From: Spirochaetaceae bacterium
GTDB taxonomy: Bacteria > Spirochaetota > Spirochaetia > Treponematales > Treponemataceae
DNA: 63,894 nt
Assembly: GCA_017623685.1 (NCBI GenBank)
Contig: JAGAOP010000017.1
Location: 1 to 63,894, forward strand
Direction: 5' to 3'
The notes under the pieces were generated by a model that saw only the letters and a list, made by a program, of their open reading frames with translations, did not search any database and had not been told where the DNA came from. Below, in pieces: positions 17,976 to 26,132 of this stretch. Position numbers and translations under genes: made by a program. The stretch's first letter is position 1. Every line of letters starts with the position of its first letter.

Positions 17976-18302
17976 ATGGGTTTTAAGGAAAATCTTAGAG
18001 AAGAGTTATCATATCAAGGTCTACTTATTAAAGAGTTAGCAAGCAAAGCAAACTTAAATCAGCGTTCACTAAGTAATTATCTTAGAGAAAACAGTTCTAT
18101 TCCTGCTGCTGACGTTGCTGTAAAAATAGCAAAAGCTTTAAATGTTAGTGTTGAATATTTGGTTACGGGAACAGATGCTCAATCAGGGCTTAAACCTTAC
18201 AATATAAATAATCCAAAAATTAGAAACATTACAGAAAAATTAAAAGATTTAAACGAAAGAGATTTAAATATAATTTCTTCTGTTATAGATGCTATGCATT
18301 AA
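17976..18302 (+). CDS. Small XRE-family helix-turn-helix regulator
   Basis: 108 aa. A five-helix Cro/CI-type HTH covers residues 3-68 (LIKELASKANLNQRSLSNYLRENSSIPAADVAVKIAKALNVSVEYLVTG). A short C-terminal helix follows (about 85-105, ITEKLKDLNERDLNIISSVI). Divergent from the lipoprotein gene with palindromes between them, suggesting local control. The ATG lies 6 nt after a TATTAT box with no Shine-Dalgarno, so translation may start from a leaderless mRNA. Confidence 0.88.
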   Translation: MGFKENLREELSYQGLLIKELASKANLNQRSLSNYLRENSSIPAADVAVKIAKALNVSVEYLVTGTDAQSGLKPYNINNPKIRNITEKLKDLNERDLNIISSVIDAMH

Positions 18303-18384
18303 TATAATTATATTTTGAGTGTTTCTTAATATCTATAAAGAACTGCAAAGATTTTGAATTACAAACCTGGCAATGTCATCAATT

Positions 18385-19350
18385 TTAATTAAGTTGAAAT
18401 GTCCCTATTTGCAACTTGTCAATTTCTTCTTTGTTGTAATCAATACTTTCATCGATTATTTCAGAATAAAATACTTTTTCTCCCCAGTTTTCAGCTATAT
18501 ATTTTTTCGCTGCTACGTCATAATTATCCCAAGTAGAAGTAAAAAGTTTTTGCACACCAGGGATTTCTGCAATATCACTGGGGGTTATTTTATTATAATC
18601 GAGTCCACGTTCTTCAAAAAAAGAACGAACATTCTCTACCGAATTTATTAATATGTATGCAATTATAGAAGAACAGTTAAAATCACGTTCATCCTTTTCA
18701 TTTATCAAAGGACGTTCCACAACTTTCATGGTTTTTATATTTCTCTTTTCTTTAGAAGTAAAAAATTTTCTTTTTAACTCCCAGGGTGCAATCTTATAAT
18801 TCAAACCGATAGAATATTCTGTTCTTGGGTCGTTAAGAAGGGTGTAGGTCAAATCAATGGCTTTGTCAAATTCATTTTGGGTTACTTTGAGAGAATATGT
18901 TGTTTGTAAAGATTCTGCCGGATTGCATTTTGACATATAAACATTAGAATCGATATTTGTACAACTCTCTACACAAAAATTTTTTTCTGTACCTTTTTCT
19001 TCTGAAGAAGTTACACTTAAAAAAGCATCTTCCAGACTGAATCCAATGGAACAGTGACTTGCGACAATACCATTTACTTCAACCAAATTAATCAATGCCT
19101 TAAAAATACTTTCTAAACAAAGTGCTTTATCGTATTTTGGATTGTATAACCTAAAAAAAATAAAAGTATCCCCATTATCTAAAACAATATTTTTTTCTGG
19201 GTTAAATGGAACTTCAAATTCCATTCCCTCTGGATAGTGTATTTCTTCAACCGGGACTGATGTACAGGAAACAAAAAGTAATATGAATAATATAAAGAAA
19301 GTAGCAAGATTTTTTTTCTGTAATTTCAAATTTGCCATTTTGTAAAACAT
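18385..19350 (-). CDS. Lipoprotein of unknown function
   Basis: 321 aa. N-terminus with basic region then LATFFILFILLFVSC, a lipobox with Cys29. The mature protein has YSIGLNYKIAPWELKRKFFTSKEKRN and a segment FNCSSIIAYILINSVENV that resembles the Cys-containing turn of papain/NlpC-like cysteine peptidases used in permuted NlpC (YiiX-type) proteins, with a possible His at 'SHCSIGF' near residue 99; this is only a suggestion. TTGATT-16-TAAAAT sits 9 nt before the ATG and no Shine-Dalgarno is present. A second ATG at 19338 would keep the lipobox. Confidence 0.7.
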   Translation of the reverse strand: MFYKMANLKLQKKNLATFFILFILLFVSCTSVPVEEIHYPEGMEFEVPFNPEKNIVLDNGDTFIFFRLYNPKYDKALCLESIFKALINLVEVNGIVASHCSIGFSLEDAFLSVTSSEEKGTEKNFCVESCTNIDSNVYMSKCNPAESLQTTYSLKVTQNEFDKAIDLTYTLLNDPRTEYSIGLNYKIAPWELKRKFFTSKEKRNIKTMKVVERPLINEKDERDFNCSSIIAYILINSVENVRSFFEERGLDYNKITPSDIAEIPGVQKLFTSTWDNYDVAAKKYIAENWGEKVFYSEIIDESIDYNKEEIDKLQIGTFQLN

Positions 19351-19359
19351 AGTATGGTT

Positions 19360-19387
19360 ATTTTATTCCAAAAAAATAATTAATCAA
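19360..19387 (-). promoter_or_regulatory. Lipoprotein gene promoter, predicted leaderless
   Basis: Minus strand TTGATT (19387-19382), 16-nt spacer, TAAAAT (19365-19360); ATG at 19350 is 9 nt downstream. Confidence 0.5.
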
Positions 19388-19497
19388 GATACCAAGCCGC
19401 CCTCCTTGCAACCTCCTAGTCGGTCTTGCCGACTAGGCACATACGAGAGCTACGTTACCCTTGGTGAAAGGGAATTCCTTTTACAAATAGGTTCTCG
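19388..19497. other. GC-rich, hairpin-bearing intergenic element of unknown nature
   Basis: About 110 nt between fabZ and the lipoprotein gene, clearly richer in G+C than its surroundings. Contains CCTAGTCGG (19415-19423)/CCGACTAGG (19429-19437), a perfect 9-bp stem with TCTTG loop, a second small stem CCCTT..AAGGG near 19458-19473, and the palindrome GGAATTCC. No T-run follows the main hairpin on either strand, so it is not a simple terminator. It may be a dispersed repeat or a small RNA. Confidence 0.4.
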
Positions 19498-19929
19498 CTA
19501 CTGTGCTGCACCTACTAGACACATCCATTCGGCTTCGGCGGCTAAGGTTTCGCCTACATATGCTTTGCCAGATTGTTTTATCATCTTTGGAGAAACACGT
19601 AAATTTTGTATTTCCATTCGTACAGTGTCACCAGGACGTACTTGGTGTCGAAATTTCACTTTGTCCACAGTTGCCAAAAAAAACAAGGATCCATCTTCAA
19701 ATATTTTCTGAAAACTTAATGCTGCTCCTCCAGCTTGAGCCATTGTTTCAATTAAAATTACTCCTGGAACAACTGGATATTCTGGGAAATGTCCTTTGAA
19801 AAAGAAATCTTCTTCTGTAAATTTACGTATACTCACAGATGAATCTTTGTCTGTACTAAGAATTTCATCTACAAATAAAAAAGGTTTTCGATGTGGAAGC
19901 AATGCTTCAATATTATTTGTTAAACCCAT
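19498..19929 (-). CDS. fabZ: 3-hydroxyacyl-ACP dehydratase
   Basis: 143 aa hot-dog-fold enzyme of fatty acid elongation. N-terminal LLPHRKPFLFVDEIL, then the active-site helix region GHFPEYPVVPGVILIETMAQAGG with catalytic His (about 49) and Glu (about 63), and KVKFRHQVRPGDTVRME. Acts on beta-hydroxyacyl-ACP in the cytoplasm. SD AAGGA. Downstream of fabD and fabG on the same strand, but separated from fabG by 240 nt that contain no gene (no acpP is hidden there), so it may have its own promoter. Confidence 0.94.
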   Translation of the reverse strand: MGLTNNIEALLPHRKPFLFVDEILSTDKDSSVSIRKFTEEDFFFKGHFPEYPVVPGVILIETMAQAGGAALSFQKIFEDGSLFFLATVDKVKFRHQVRPGDTVRMEIQNLRVSPKMIKQSGKAYVGETLAAEAEWMCLVGAAQ

Positions 19930-20169
19930 AATAATTCCTTCTCAATATATAAAAATTGGAAAACCCAAGGGGCTACATTTTAAATAAAACATTATCAGAG
20001 TTGTTTTTTTAAGCTTACGCCCTTACTATTAAGTTAACACTTTATTTTTTTTATTAAAAACGTGGCCTTTTTGCAAACTCTAAATCTATTTTTATCCTCC
20101 ATGGATGGAGGCTTGTAGCTTTTCTTAAAAAACTCATTTTGCTCTCAATTTTTGCAGTTAAAAGAGTTC

Positions 20170-20910
20170 CTACGCTCCCATACCCCCGTCAATTCCCAAT
20201 ACTTGCCCTGTTACATACAAAGACATGTCAGAAGCTAAAAATAATGCTCCGTTTGCTACATCTGTAACTGAGCCAGCCCGCTTTAAAGGAATACCTTCAA
20301 GCCAAACTTTTCTTGCTTCTTCATTTACGGCTTGTGTCATATCTGTATCTATAAAACCAGGTGCAATAGCATTTACTCTTACCCCTCGGCTACCACATTC
20401 TTTTGCAAGACTTTTTGTTAAGCCTATAATACCAGCCTTGCTAGCAGAATAATTCACTTGTCCACCTTGGCCATGAAGCCCAACAATACTGGACATATTA
20501 ATAATTGAACCTTTACGCTTACGAATCATATCTGAAGAAATAATCTGAGAAATTACAAAAACACTTGTTAGGTTTACAGAAATTACTTTATCCCAGTCTT
20601 CTAAACTCATGCGAAAAGATAGACCGTCTTTTGTAATTCCTGCATTATTCACTAAAATATCAAATCCACCTGATTCTTCTAAAGCTGTCTTTACAACCTT
20701 GGTTAAGATTTCTACATCAGAAACATCAGCGTGTATTTCATGAAAAACAGTATTATTTTCTTTTGCATAAACTAATAATTCATCTTTACTAGCAGAAGGT
20801 TTAGAACAAAGTCCCCAAACTTCGGCACCTTCTTGTAAAAATTTGCGAACAATTTCTTTTCCAATTCCTCTAGATGAACCTGTAACTAAAGCTTTTTTTC
20901 CTTGTAACAT
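20170..20910 (-). CDS. fabG: 3-oxoacyl-ACP reductase
   Basis: 246 aa short-chain dehydrogenase. NADPH-binding TGSSRGIGKEI at residues 10-20, NNAG motif (VNNAGITKDG about 89), catalytic Ser in NMSSIVGLHGQ and YSASK (Tyr/Lys about 152/156), PGFIDTDMTQ and the C-terminal GQVLGIDGGMGA. All fit FabG, the reductive step of fatty acid elongation. SD GGAGG 5 nt before the ATG; fabD ends 15 nt upstream, so the two are cotranscribed. Confidence 0.95.
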   Translation of the reverse strand: MLQGKKALVTGSSRGIGKEIVRKFLQEGAEVWGLCSKPSASKDELLVYAKENNTVFHEIHADVSDVEILTKVVKTALEESGGFDILVNNAGITKDGLSFRMSLEDWDKVISVNLTSVFVISQIISSDMIRKRKGSIINMSSIVGLHGQGGQVNYSASKAGIIGLTKSLAKECGSRGVRVNAIAPGFIDTDMTQAVNEEARKVWLEGIPLKRAGSVTDVANGALFLASDMSLYVTGQVLGIDGGMGA

Positions 20911-20925
20911 ATTTCCTCCATTTAT

Positions 20926-21897
20926 TTATTTTACTATAGATTCAATATTTTCGGCAGTATTTATTGGCTGAACTTGAATTGTATTGTTAAATTCGGTATC
21001 TCGCCAAAGACCTGAAAGAACCTTCCCAGGACCAACTTCAAATATTTTCCATTCAACTAAATTAGATTCATTTTCTTTTTGAATTAAATCACCCAATACA
21101 TCTTCTTCTTTTGTCCACAGAACAGGTTTTGTTAAATGAGAAACAACATTTTTCTTAATTACATTTCCGTTAGTAACTAGCCCACCAGTTACATTAGAAA
21201 GTAATAGTATCTTTGTATCATTAAACTGAATGGGTTCAATTTCTTTTTCAAATTGAATTGCTGCTTCTTTCATCAATGGACTATGGAATGGACCTGCAAC
21301 TGCTAGTGGAACAAAACGTCTAGCACCAGCATCTTTGCAAAGTGTTTCCATTTCTGCTAAGCCTGCAGCAGTTCCAGAAACTACAGTTTGCTTTTGACTA
21401 TTCATGTTTGCAGCATATACATCATTACAGCTAGCACAAAGCTCAATTACCTTTTCTGGGGGTAAACCTACAACTGCAGCCATTCCTGGAGGTACACCTT
21501 GGCTTTTATTTGCAATATTCTGACAAACTTGTTGCATAATCTCGCCACGACGTTTAACAACCAAAATTGTATCTTTAAAGGATAGAACTCCACTTAAATA
21601 TAATGCAGGGAATTCACCTAAGCTAAATCCACCACAAAGGTCAGGCTCTATTTCAAAACTTTTTAAGGTTTTAGCTATTGTCAAAGAGGCTGCAGTTATT
21701 GCTAGCTGGCTACAATCAGTTCTTGAAAGTTGCTGACTATCGCTTTCCCAAAGGATTTTTTTTATATCAAGGTTTGTAATATCAGAAATTTCATCTAAAC
21801 ATTCATTTGCAACACTGTAATTATCACAAATATCACGAATCATACCAGGGAATTGTGCCCCTTGGCCAGGAAATAAAAATGCATATTTTTTTACCAT
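20926..21897 (-). CDS. fabD: Malonyl-CoA:ACP transacylase
   Basis: 323 aa. FLFPGQGAQFPGM at the N-terminus, nucleophile elbow GFSLGEFPAL (usual GHSLGE, so the residue before Ser is Phe rather than His), RGEIMQ, and catalytic His in AVAGPFHSPLM near 198. It loads malonate onto ACP. The start at 21897 has AAGGAA upstream. The promoter TTGACA-16-TATTCT at 21956-21983 leaves a 52-nt leader whose first 25 nt are an inverted repeat. Confidence 0.93.
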   Translation of the reverse strand: MVKKYAFLFPGQGAQFPGMIRDICDNYSVANECLDEISDITNLDIKKILWESDSQQLSRTDCSQLAITAASLTIAKTLKSFEIEPDLCGGFSLGEFPALYLSGVLSFKDTILVVKRRGEIMQQVCQNIANKSQGVPPGMAAVVGLPPEKVIELCASCNDVYAANMNSQKQTVVSGTAAGLAEMETLCKDAGARRFVPLAVAGPFHSPLMKEAAIQFEKEIEPIQFNDTKILLLSNVTGGLVTNGNVIKKNVVSHLTKPVLWTKEEDVLGDLIQKENESNLVEWKIFEVGPGKVLSGLWRDTEFNNTIQVQPINTAENIESIVK

Positions 21898-21924
21898 AAT
21901 AAAAAATTCCTTAAAAAAACAATA

Positions 21925-21949
21925 ACGACAATTTCTGTATTTTTGTCGT
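21925..21949. promoter_or_regulatory. Inverted repeat at the fabD transcription start
   Basis: ACGACAA (21925-21931) and TTGTCGT (21943-21949), perfect 7-bp arms with an 11-nt AT-rich centre. Its outer edge coincides with the predicted +1 (~21949), so it could be an operator for a fatty-acid regulator or a 5' hairpin. It does not match the FapR or FabT consensus I know. Confidence 0.5.
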
Positions 21950-21955
21950 AATAAT

Positions 21956-21983
21956 AGAATAACATTTTTTAAAAAAATGTCAA
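21956..21983 (-). promoter_or_regulatory. fabD-fabG promoter
   Basis: Minus strand TTGACA (21983-21978), 16-nt spacer, TATTCT (21961-21956). Confidence 0.65.
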
Positions 21984-22002
21984 TATAAAATACTAAATAT
22001 AT

Positions 22003-22038
22003 AAAAAAAACCGCCCTTCAGCAACTGAAAGACGGTTT
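22003..22038 (-). terminator. Terminator of the maltodextrin operon
   Basis: Minus strand: a 14-bp stem (22038-22025 with 22021-22008, including two G-T pairs) closes a TTG loop and is followed by TTTTT. It lies 19 nt after the last amylase stop codon. Confidence 0.9.
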
Positions 22039-22056
22039 ATATATTCAATAGTAAAA

Positions 22057-23715
22057 CTATTTTTCAAAATCTGCTAATCGGAAAACTCCTGTTCCTAAAG
22101 CAGAAATTGTAAGTTGTTTTCCTTCAACTTTTGTATCTGGATAAGTAGCAAAAATCAAGTTAAAGATTTCTTCACTTAACTCTGCTGGAACATCAACTGT
22201 TACAGGACTTTCTTCTAAGTTATGAACAACAAAAACCTTTTCAGAATCAGATTCCATTACCCATGAAATTAATTCTGGTTTTCCAGTCCAAACAGGTGTC
22301 ATTCTTCCTTCATACAAAGCTGAATGTGAAGTTTTTAAGCGGATAAGCCTCTTATAATATTGCAACAAAGATGTTTCATCTTTTTCCTGTTGTTTTACAG
22401 GAATAGTATTTTTATTATATTTTGACTCAATCCAAGTTGTTTGCATCTTATCTTTGCCTGCTGTGTTCCACAACATAGGAGTACGAATTTGTTCGTCTGG
22501 TTTTGCACCCATCAAACCAATTTCTTCACCATAGTACATGAAAGGCACACCTTCAGCCAAAATATAAAGAGATGCTGCTAACTTTAACTTAGAAAAATCA
22601 CCCTTTAACATTCCTGAAATACGATTTTGGTCGTGATTTGTTAGGAATGGAGCGTCAATGTAATCAGGATTTTGTGCAGCATATAATTTATAGTTTGAAC
22701 TTAACTGATTTGCCAAGTTATTTTGCCCACCATCTTTGTAGCGAACAGCATCAACAATTACTGTTCCTAAATCAAAGTGGAAGGAAGAACGTAAACCTTT
22801 CATATATGCAGCTCTAGTAGAAGCTGGTTCCCAAACTTCACCTACGTTATATGCGTCGGGTTTAACTGATGCAATATGTCCACATAGTTCTTCCCAGAAG
22901 GCAATAGCTTGTGGCTGACCATTTTCACCTGCAGGTAATTCAGCAGAGTTGAAAACATGGCCTGCTGCATCGAAACGGAATCCATCAACACCTTTTTCTA
23001 ACCAGAAAGAAGTAATCTTTTTAAATTCTTCTCTTACTTCTGGATTTGCAAGGTTAAAATCAGGCATTCCGTACTGGAACAATCCGGCATAATAGGTTTG
23101 AGTTTTGGTATCCATATTCCAAACGTCATGGCCCCAAATCTTCTGCTTCATATTATATGAAGGGTCTGTACCGTCTGTCCAACGATACCAATCTCGATAT
23201 GGGCTATCTGGCTCACGAGAAGAAATAAACCAATCAGTATAAATAGAAGAATGGTTACAAGTCATATCAATAATAACTGAAATACCACGAGCTTCTGCTT
23301 CGTCCAAGAATTCTTGAAAATCTTCCATTGTTCCATAATCAGGATTTACTGCGTAGTAATCATCTACATCATATCCGTGATAAGACTGAGAAGGGAACAT
23401 AGGCATAAGCCAAATTCCTGTAATTCCTAAGTCATCTGTGGTTAAATCATCACCATCATTAAGATAATCTAATTTTGCTGTTAAACCCTTAAAATCACCA
23501 ATTCCATCTCCGTCGGAATCAGCAAAAGAGCGTACAAAAATACAATAAAAAACACCTTTTGATGGAACATCAGCATTGCGCTGAACCGGGGCAAGATTAT
23601 AAATTGCTGCCACCGGATCCACTGCTTTCGCCTTGCCAGAAGCACAGGCAAAAAGCAGTAGTGCGCACGCTGCCACAAAAAGTATAAAAGCTAATCGTCG
23701 GCAACGTACGTTCAT
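22057..23715 (-). CDS. Lipoprotein alpha-amylase (GH13)
   Basis: 552 aa. Lipoprotein signal LAFILFVAACALLLFACASG, Cys24 as likely acylation site. GH13 barrel with YCIFVRSFADSDGDGIGDFKGLTAKLDYL, DMTCNH (region I), FRFDAAGHVF (nucleophile Asp), VGEVW (acid/base Glu) and FLTNHDQNR (transition-state Asp). It cleaves alpha-1,4-glucans, probably at the cell surface or in the periplasm. SD AAGGAG. It starts 3 nt after the malG stop and is the last gene of the operon, before the strong terminator. Confidence 0.93.
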   Translation of the reverse strand: MNVRCRRLAFILFVAACALLLFACASGKAKAVDPVAAIYNLAPVQRNADVPSKGVFYCIFVRSFADSDGDGIGDFKGLTAKLDYLNDGDDLTTDDLGITGIWLMPMFPSQSYHGYDVDDYYAVNPDYGTMEDFQEFLDEAEARGISVIIDMTCNHSSIYTDWFISSREPDSPYRDWYRWTDGTDPSYNMKQKIWGHDVWNMDTKTQTYYAGLFQYGMPDFNLANPEVREEFKKITSFWLEKGVDGFRFDAAGHVFNSAELPAGENGQPQAIAFWEELCGHIASVKPDAYNVGEVWEPASTRAAYMKGLRSSFHFDLGTVIVDAVRYKDGGQNNLANQLSSNYKLYAAQNPDYIDAPFLTNHDQNRISGMLKGDFSKLKLAASLYILAEGVPFMYYGEEIGLMGAKPDEQIRTPMLWNTAGKDKMQTTWIESKYNKNTIPVKQQEKDETSLLQYYKRLIRLKTSHSALYEGRMTPVWTGKPELISWVMESDSEKVFVVHNLEESPVTVDVPAELSEEIFNLIFATYPDTKVEGKQLTISALGTGVFRLADFEK

Positions 23716-23718
23716 GGC

Positions 23719-24582
23719 TTACTCCTTAACACTGTCGCCAGCAAATGATTGCAACATTATATTCTGTCCAGCTAGGAACAAAATTGCGAATGGAATCGCA
23801 ACGAGCAATGCACCAGCAGCAAACATTGTATAGTTGTCGTTAGCACGTCCATTAATTAATTCAAATAATCCAACAGCAAGAGTTTTCTTATCATCACTAC
23901 GCAAGATAAGGCGAGGGAAGATAAAGTCCATCCAAGGACCTGTGAAACTCATCAATGTAAGGAATGTAATCATTGGTCGAACTGATGGCAAAATAATACT
24001 GATATAAGTTTTGAAAGGAGATGCACCGTCTACACGAGCAGCTTCTTCGATACTCTTAGAAACAGTATCAAAATAACCTTTCATCAACCAAGAGTTATAT
24101 GGTATAGAACCTGTAGAATATACAAGAACCAATCCCCAGTGAGTGTTCAATCCATTGATTCTCCACAAAATAACGTATGTGGCAATCATTCCAATGAAGG
24201 AAGGGAACATCTGCAAAATAACCATAGAAGCCATGATTGGTTTGCGTCCAGGGAACTTAAATCTTGAGAAGATATAACCTGTAGTACTACAAACAATAAC
24301 TGTCAAAATAGTATTGATACAAGCAATCTTTAATGTGTTTGCATACCATTTCAAATAATTTGTTTGTGTAAACAAACGTTCAAACTGGTAAATCGAAGGT
24401 TCTTTTGGCCAAGGCACAATACTTGTAGATGCCAGAGAATTTGTCTTTGTAAAAGCAGCTCCAATTGTAAAAGCAATAGGATACAAAACTATAAAAACTG
24501 TAACAATCAATACAATATGAATAATTACTGTTACAATTTTGTTTACAACTGTACTGCCCAGAGTCTTGGTGTTTTCTCTCAT
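23719..24582 (-). CDS. malG: Maltodextrin ABC transporter permease MalG
   Basis: 287 aa, six predicted transmembrane helices (first at about 14-38). The EAA loop EEAARVDGASPFKTYISIILPSVRP (about 175-200) contacts the ATPase. The C-terminus has the MalG-type stretch FAAGALLVAIPFAILFLAGQ. It pairs with MalF to import maltodextrins. The ATG overlaps the malF stop (ATGA), so translation is coupled. No malK is in the operon; the ATPase must be encoded elsewhere, as is common for shared MsmX/MsmK-type ATPases. Confidence 0.94.
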   Translation of the reverse strand: MRENTKTLGSTVVNKIVTVIIHIVLIVTVFIVLYPIAFTIGAAFTKTNSLASTSIVPWPKEPSIYQFERLFTQTNYLKWYANTLKIACINTILTVIVCSTTGYIFSRFKFPGRKPIMASMVILQMFPSFIGMIATYVILWRINGLNTHWGLVLVYSTGSIPYNSWLMKGYFDTVSKSIEEAARVDGASPFKTYISIILPSVRPMITFLTLMSFTGPWMDFIFPRLILRSDDKKTLAVGLFELINGRANDNYTMFAAGALLVAIPFAILFLAGQNIMLQSFAGDSVKE

Positions 24583-25961
24583 ATTTCACCTTCCTTGAAA
24601 GACTTAGTATGGGTGAAGTTGTATACAGCAAACGGTACAAGAACAACGAATACAAGAATAGAAAGAACAGATGCAAGGTTATACATATTCGGTGTATAGT
24701 AGGTCAACTTGTATATCCAGGATACGAACAAGTCCGTAGCTCCAGCCTGGGTAGTAATTGTGTCAGGCAATGGCGGGTTACCACCAGTCAAGAAGAATAC
24801 TGCACCAAAGTTGTTAATATTGTTAGCAAACTGCATAATCAATACAGGCATTGTTTGGTACAATACCAAAGGCAATGTAACTTTGGCAAACTGTTGCCAT
24901 TTGTTAGCACCGTCAATGGTTGCGGCTTCGTATATTTGTCCAGGAATAGCTGTCATGTTACTTGTAATAAGAATCATACTGTATGGGAATCCAAGCCAGA
25001 TATTTACAAGAACAAGAGTTACCTTTGCCATTGTAGGATCTGATAACCATGGAATATCTTTAGTAAGAATTCCTAATTCAATTAAAGTTCTGTTGATTGG
25101 TCCAAATGTACCGTTAAGCAAGTTGGCCCAAATGAACAATGAAAGCATACTTGGAATAGCATATGGAAGAATAAATACTGTTCTGAAGAATGCTGGGATT
25201 TTAACACGTGTATCTCGTAATAATACAGCAAAAAGCATACCTGCGAAATAACAAGTTACGGTTGAAAGGAAAGCCCAAAGAACTGTCCAAAGAGCAACAC
25301 GTCCAAAAGCTCCAAACCACTGGTTAGTAATTCCTGCGCCATATGCGTTAGGATTAAACATTGTTACAAAGTTTTCAAAACCAACCCAGTCAACAAGATT
25401 GTTTGGTGGAATATGGTCTGGAGATGAATAGTTTGTAAATGCAACCAGAGCAGAGAATAAAAGAGGAACTATCGTAAAAAATGCGATAAGAACAATAGCG
25501 GGAACAATACCACAATATGGGAATGCTTTTTCGCTAAAATCATTAATAACTTCCTGTTTTGAAGGAAATCTATTTTTATCGATAGCAATTTTAGCTGATC
25601 TTTTTGCATCTTTAATGTTGAACAAATAGAATACAATATAAAGAATACAAATAATAACAACAATAAGACCAGTAATCATCATAAAGATTGAATGGTCTCG
25701 TTCTTTTACAGGCAAGTGTGGTTTAGGATCACCTAAAGTAATAAGTCCAATCAAGGACTGAATAATTGGTCCCAAGCCAAAAGACATGGTTTCCAAATTA
25801 AAAAACATAAAGAAAAGCATTACAATTTCCGCAAGCATAAAGAATGCTCCACGGATATACTGCTTTAGAAACAATATTTGGCCCAACCCCATAAAACAGG
25901 CAGAGGCAATCGGTGCCTTCTTTAGAATAGAAACATCAATATTTGCAGATTCTTGTTTCAT
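24579..25961 (-). CDS. malF: Maltodextrin ABC transporter permease MalF
   Basis: 460 aa from ATG 25961 (SD CGGAG 6-7 nt upstream); an in-frame start at 25988 adds nine residues without a better ribosome binding site. An extra N-terminal membrane region of about 150 residues (helices about 25-55, 60-75, 95-125) precedes the standard BPD_transp_1 domain, which has EAATIDGANKWQQFAKVTLPL near residue 355. MalF-type permeases of this size are typical of maltodextrin uptake. It follows malE after a 171-nt gap containing a hairpin. Confidence 0.93.
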   Translation of the reverse strand: MKQESANIDVSILKKAPIASACFMGLGQILFLKQYIRGAFFMLAEIVMLFFMFFNLETMSFGLGPIIQSLIGLITLGDPKPHLPVKERDHSIFMMITGLIVVIICILYIVFYLFNIKDAKRSAKIAIDKNRFPSKQEVINDFSEKAFPYCGIVPAIVLIAFFTIVPLLFSALVAFTNYSSPDHIPPNNLVDWVGFENFVTMFNPNAYGAGITNQWFGAFGRVALWTVLWAFLSTVTCYFAGMLFAVLLRDTRVKIPAFFRTVFILPYAIPSMLSLFIWANLLNGTFGPINRTLIELGILTKDIPWLSDPTMAKVTLVLVNIWLGFPYSMILITSNMTAIPGQIYEAATIDGANKWQQFAKVTLPLVLYQTMPVLIMQFANNINNFGAVFFLTGGNPPLPDTITTQAGATDLFVSWIYKLTYYTPNMYNLASVLSILVFVVLVPFAVYNFTHTKSFKEGEI

Positions 25962-26031
25962 AAAAACTCCGTTAAAGAAAACTATCACCTGACCTCAATT
26001 TTGCTACAATTTGCACTATATACGCAAACAA

Positions 26032-26069
26032 GGAACTGCCCAAAAAGTATTTACTTAACGGACAGTTCC
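26032..26069 (-). other. Intercistronic hairpin between malE and malF
   Basis: GGAACTG (26032-26038) pairs with CAGTTCC (26063-26069), extended by CC/GG after one mismatch. No T-run follows, so it is better explained as an mRNA 3'-end stabiliser that lets the binding protein outnumber the permeases than as a terminator. Confidence 0.5.
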
Positions 26070-26132
26070 ATTGCAACAAATCCAGCTTATTCCGCTAGAA
26101 TATAGGGTTTAAGGCCAGATACCAAAGAAATG

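Noticed and set aside
19930..20169. A hidden acpP gene between fabG and fabZ
   Set aside because: No open frame with the acyl-carrier DSL motif exists on either strand; the gap is AT-rich with only a small CCTCCA/TGGAGG hairpin.
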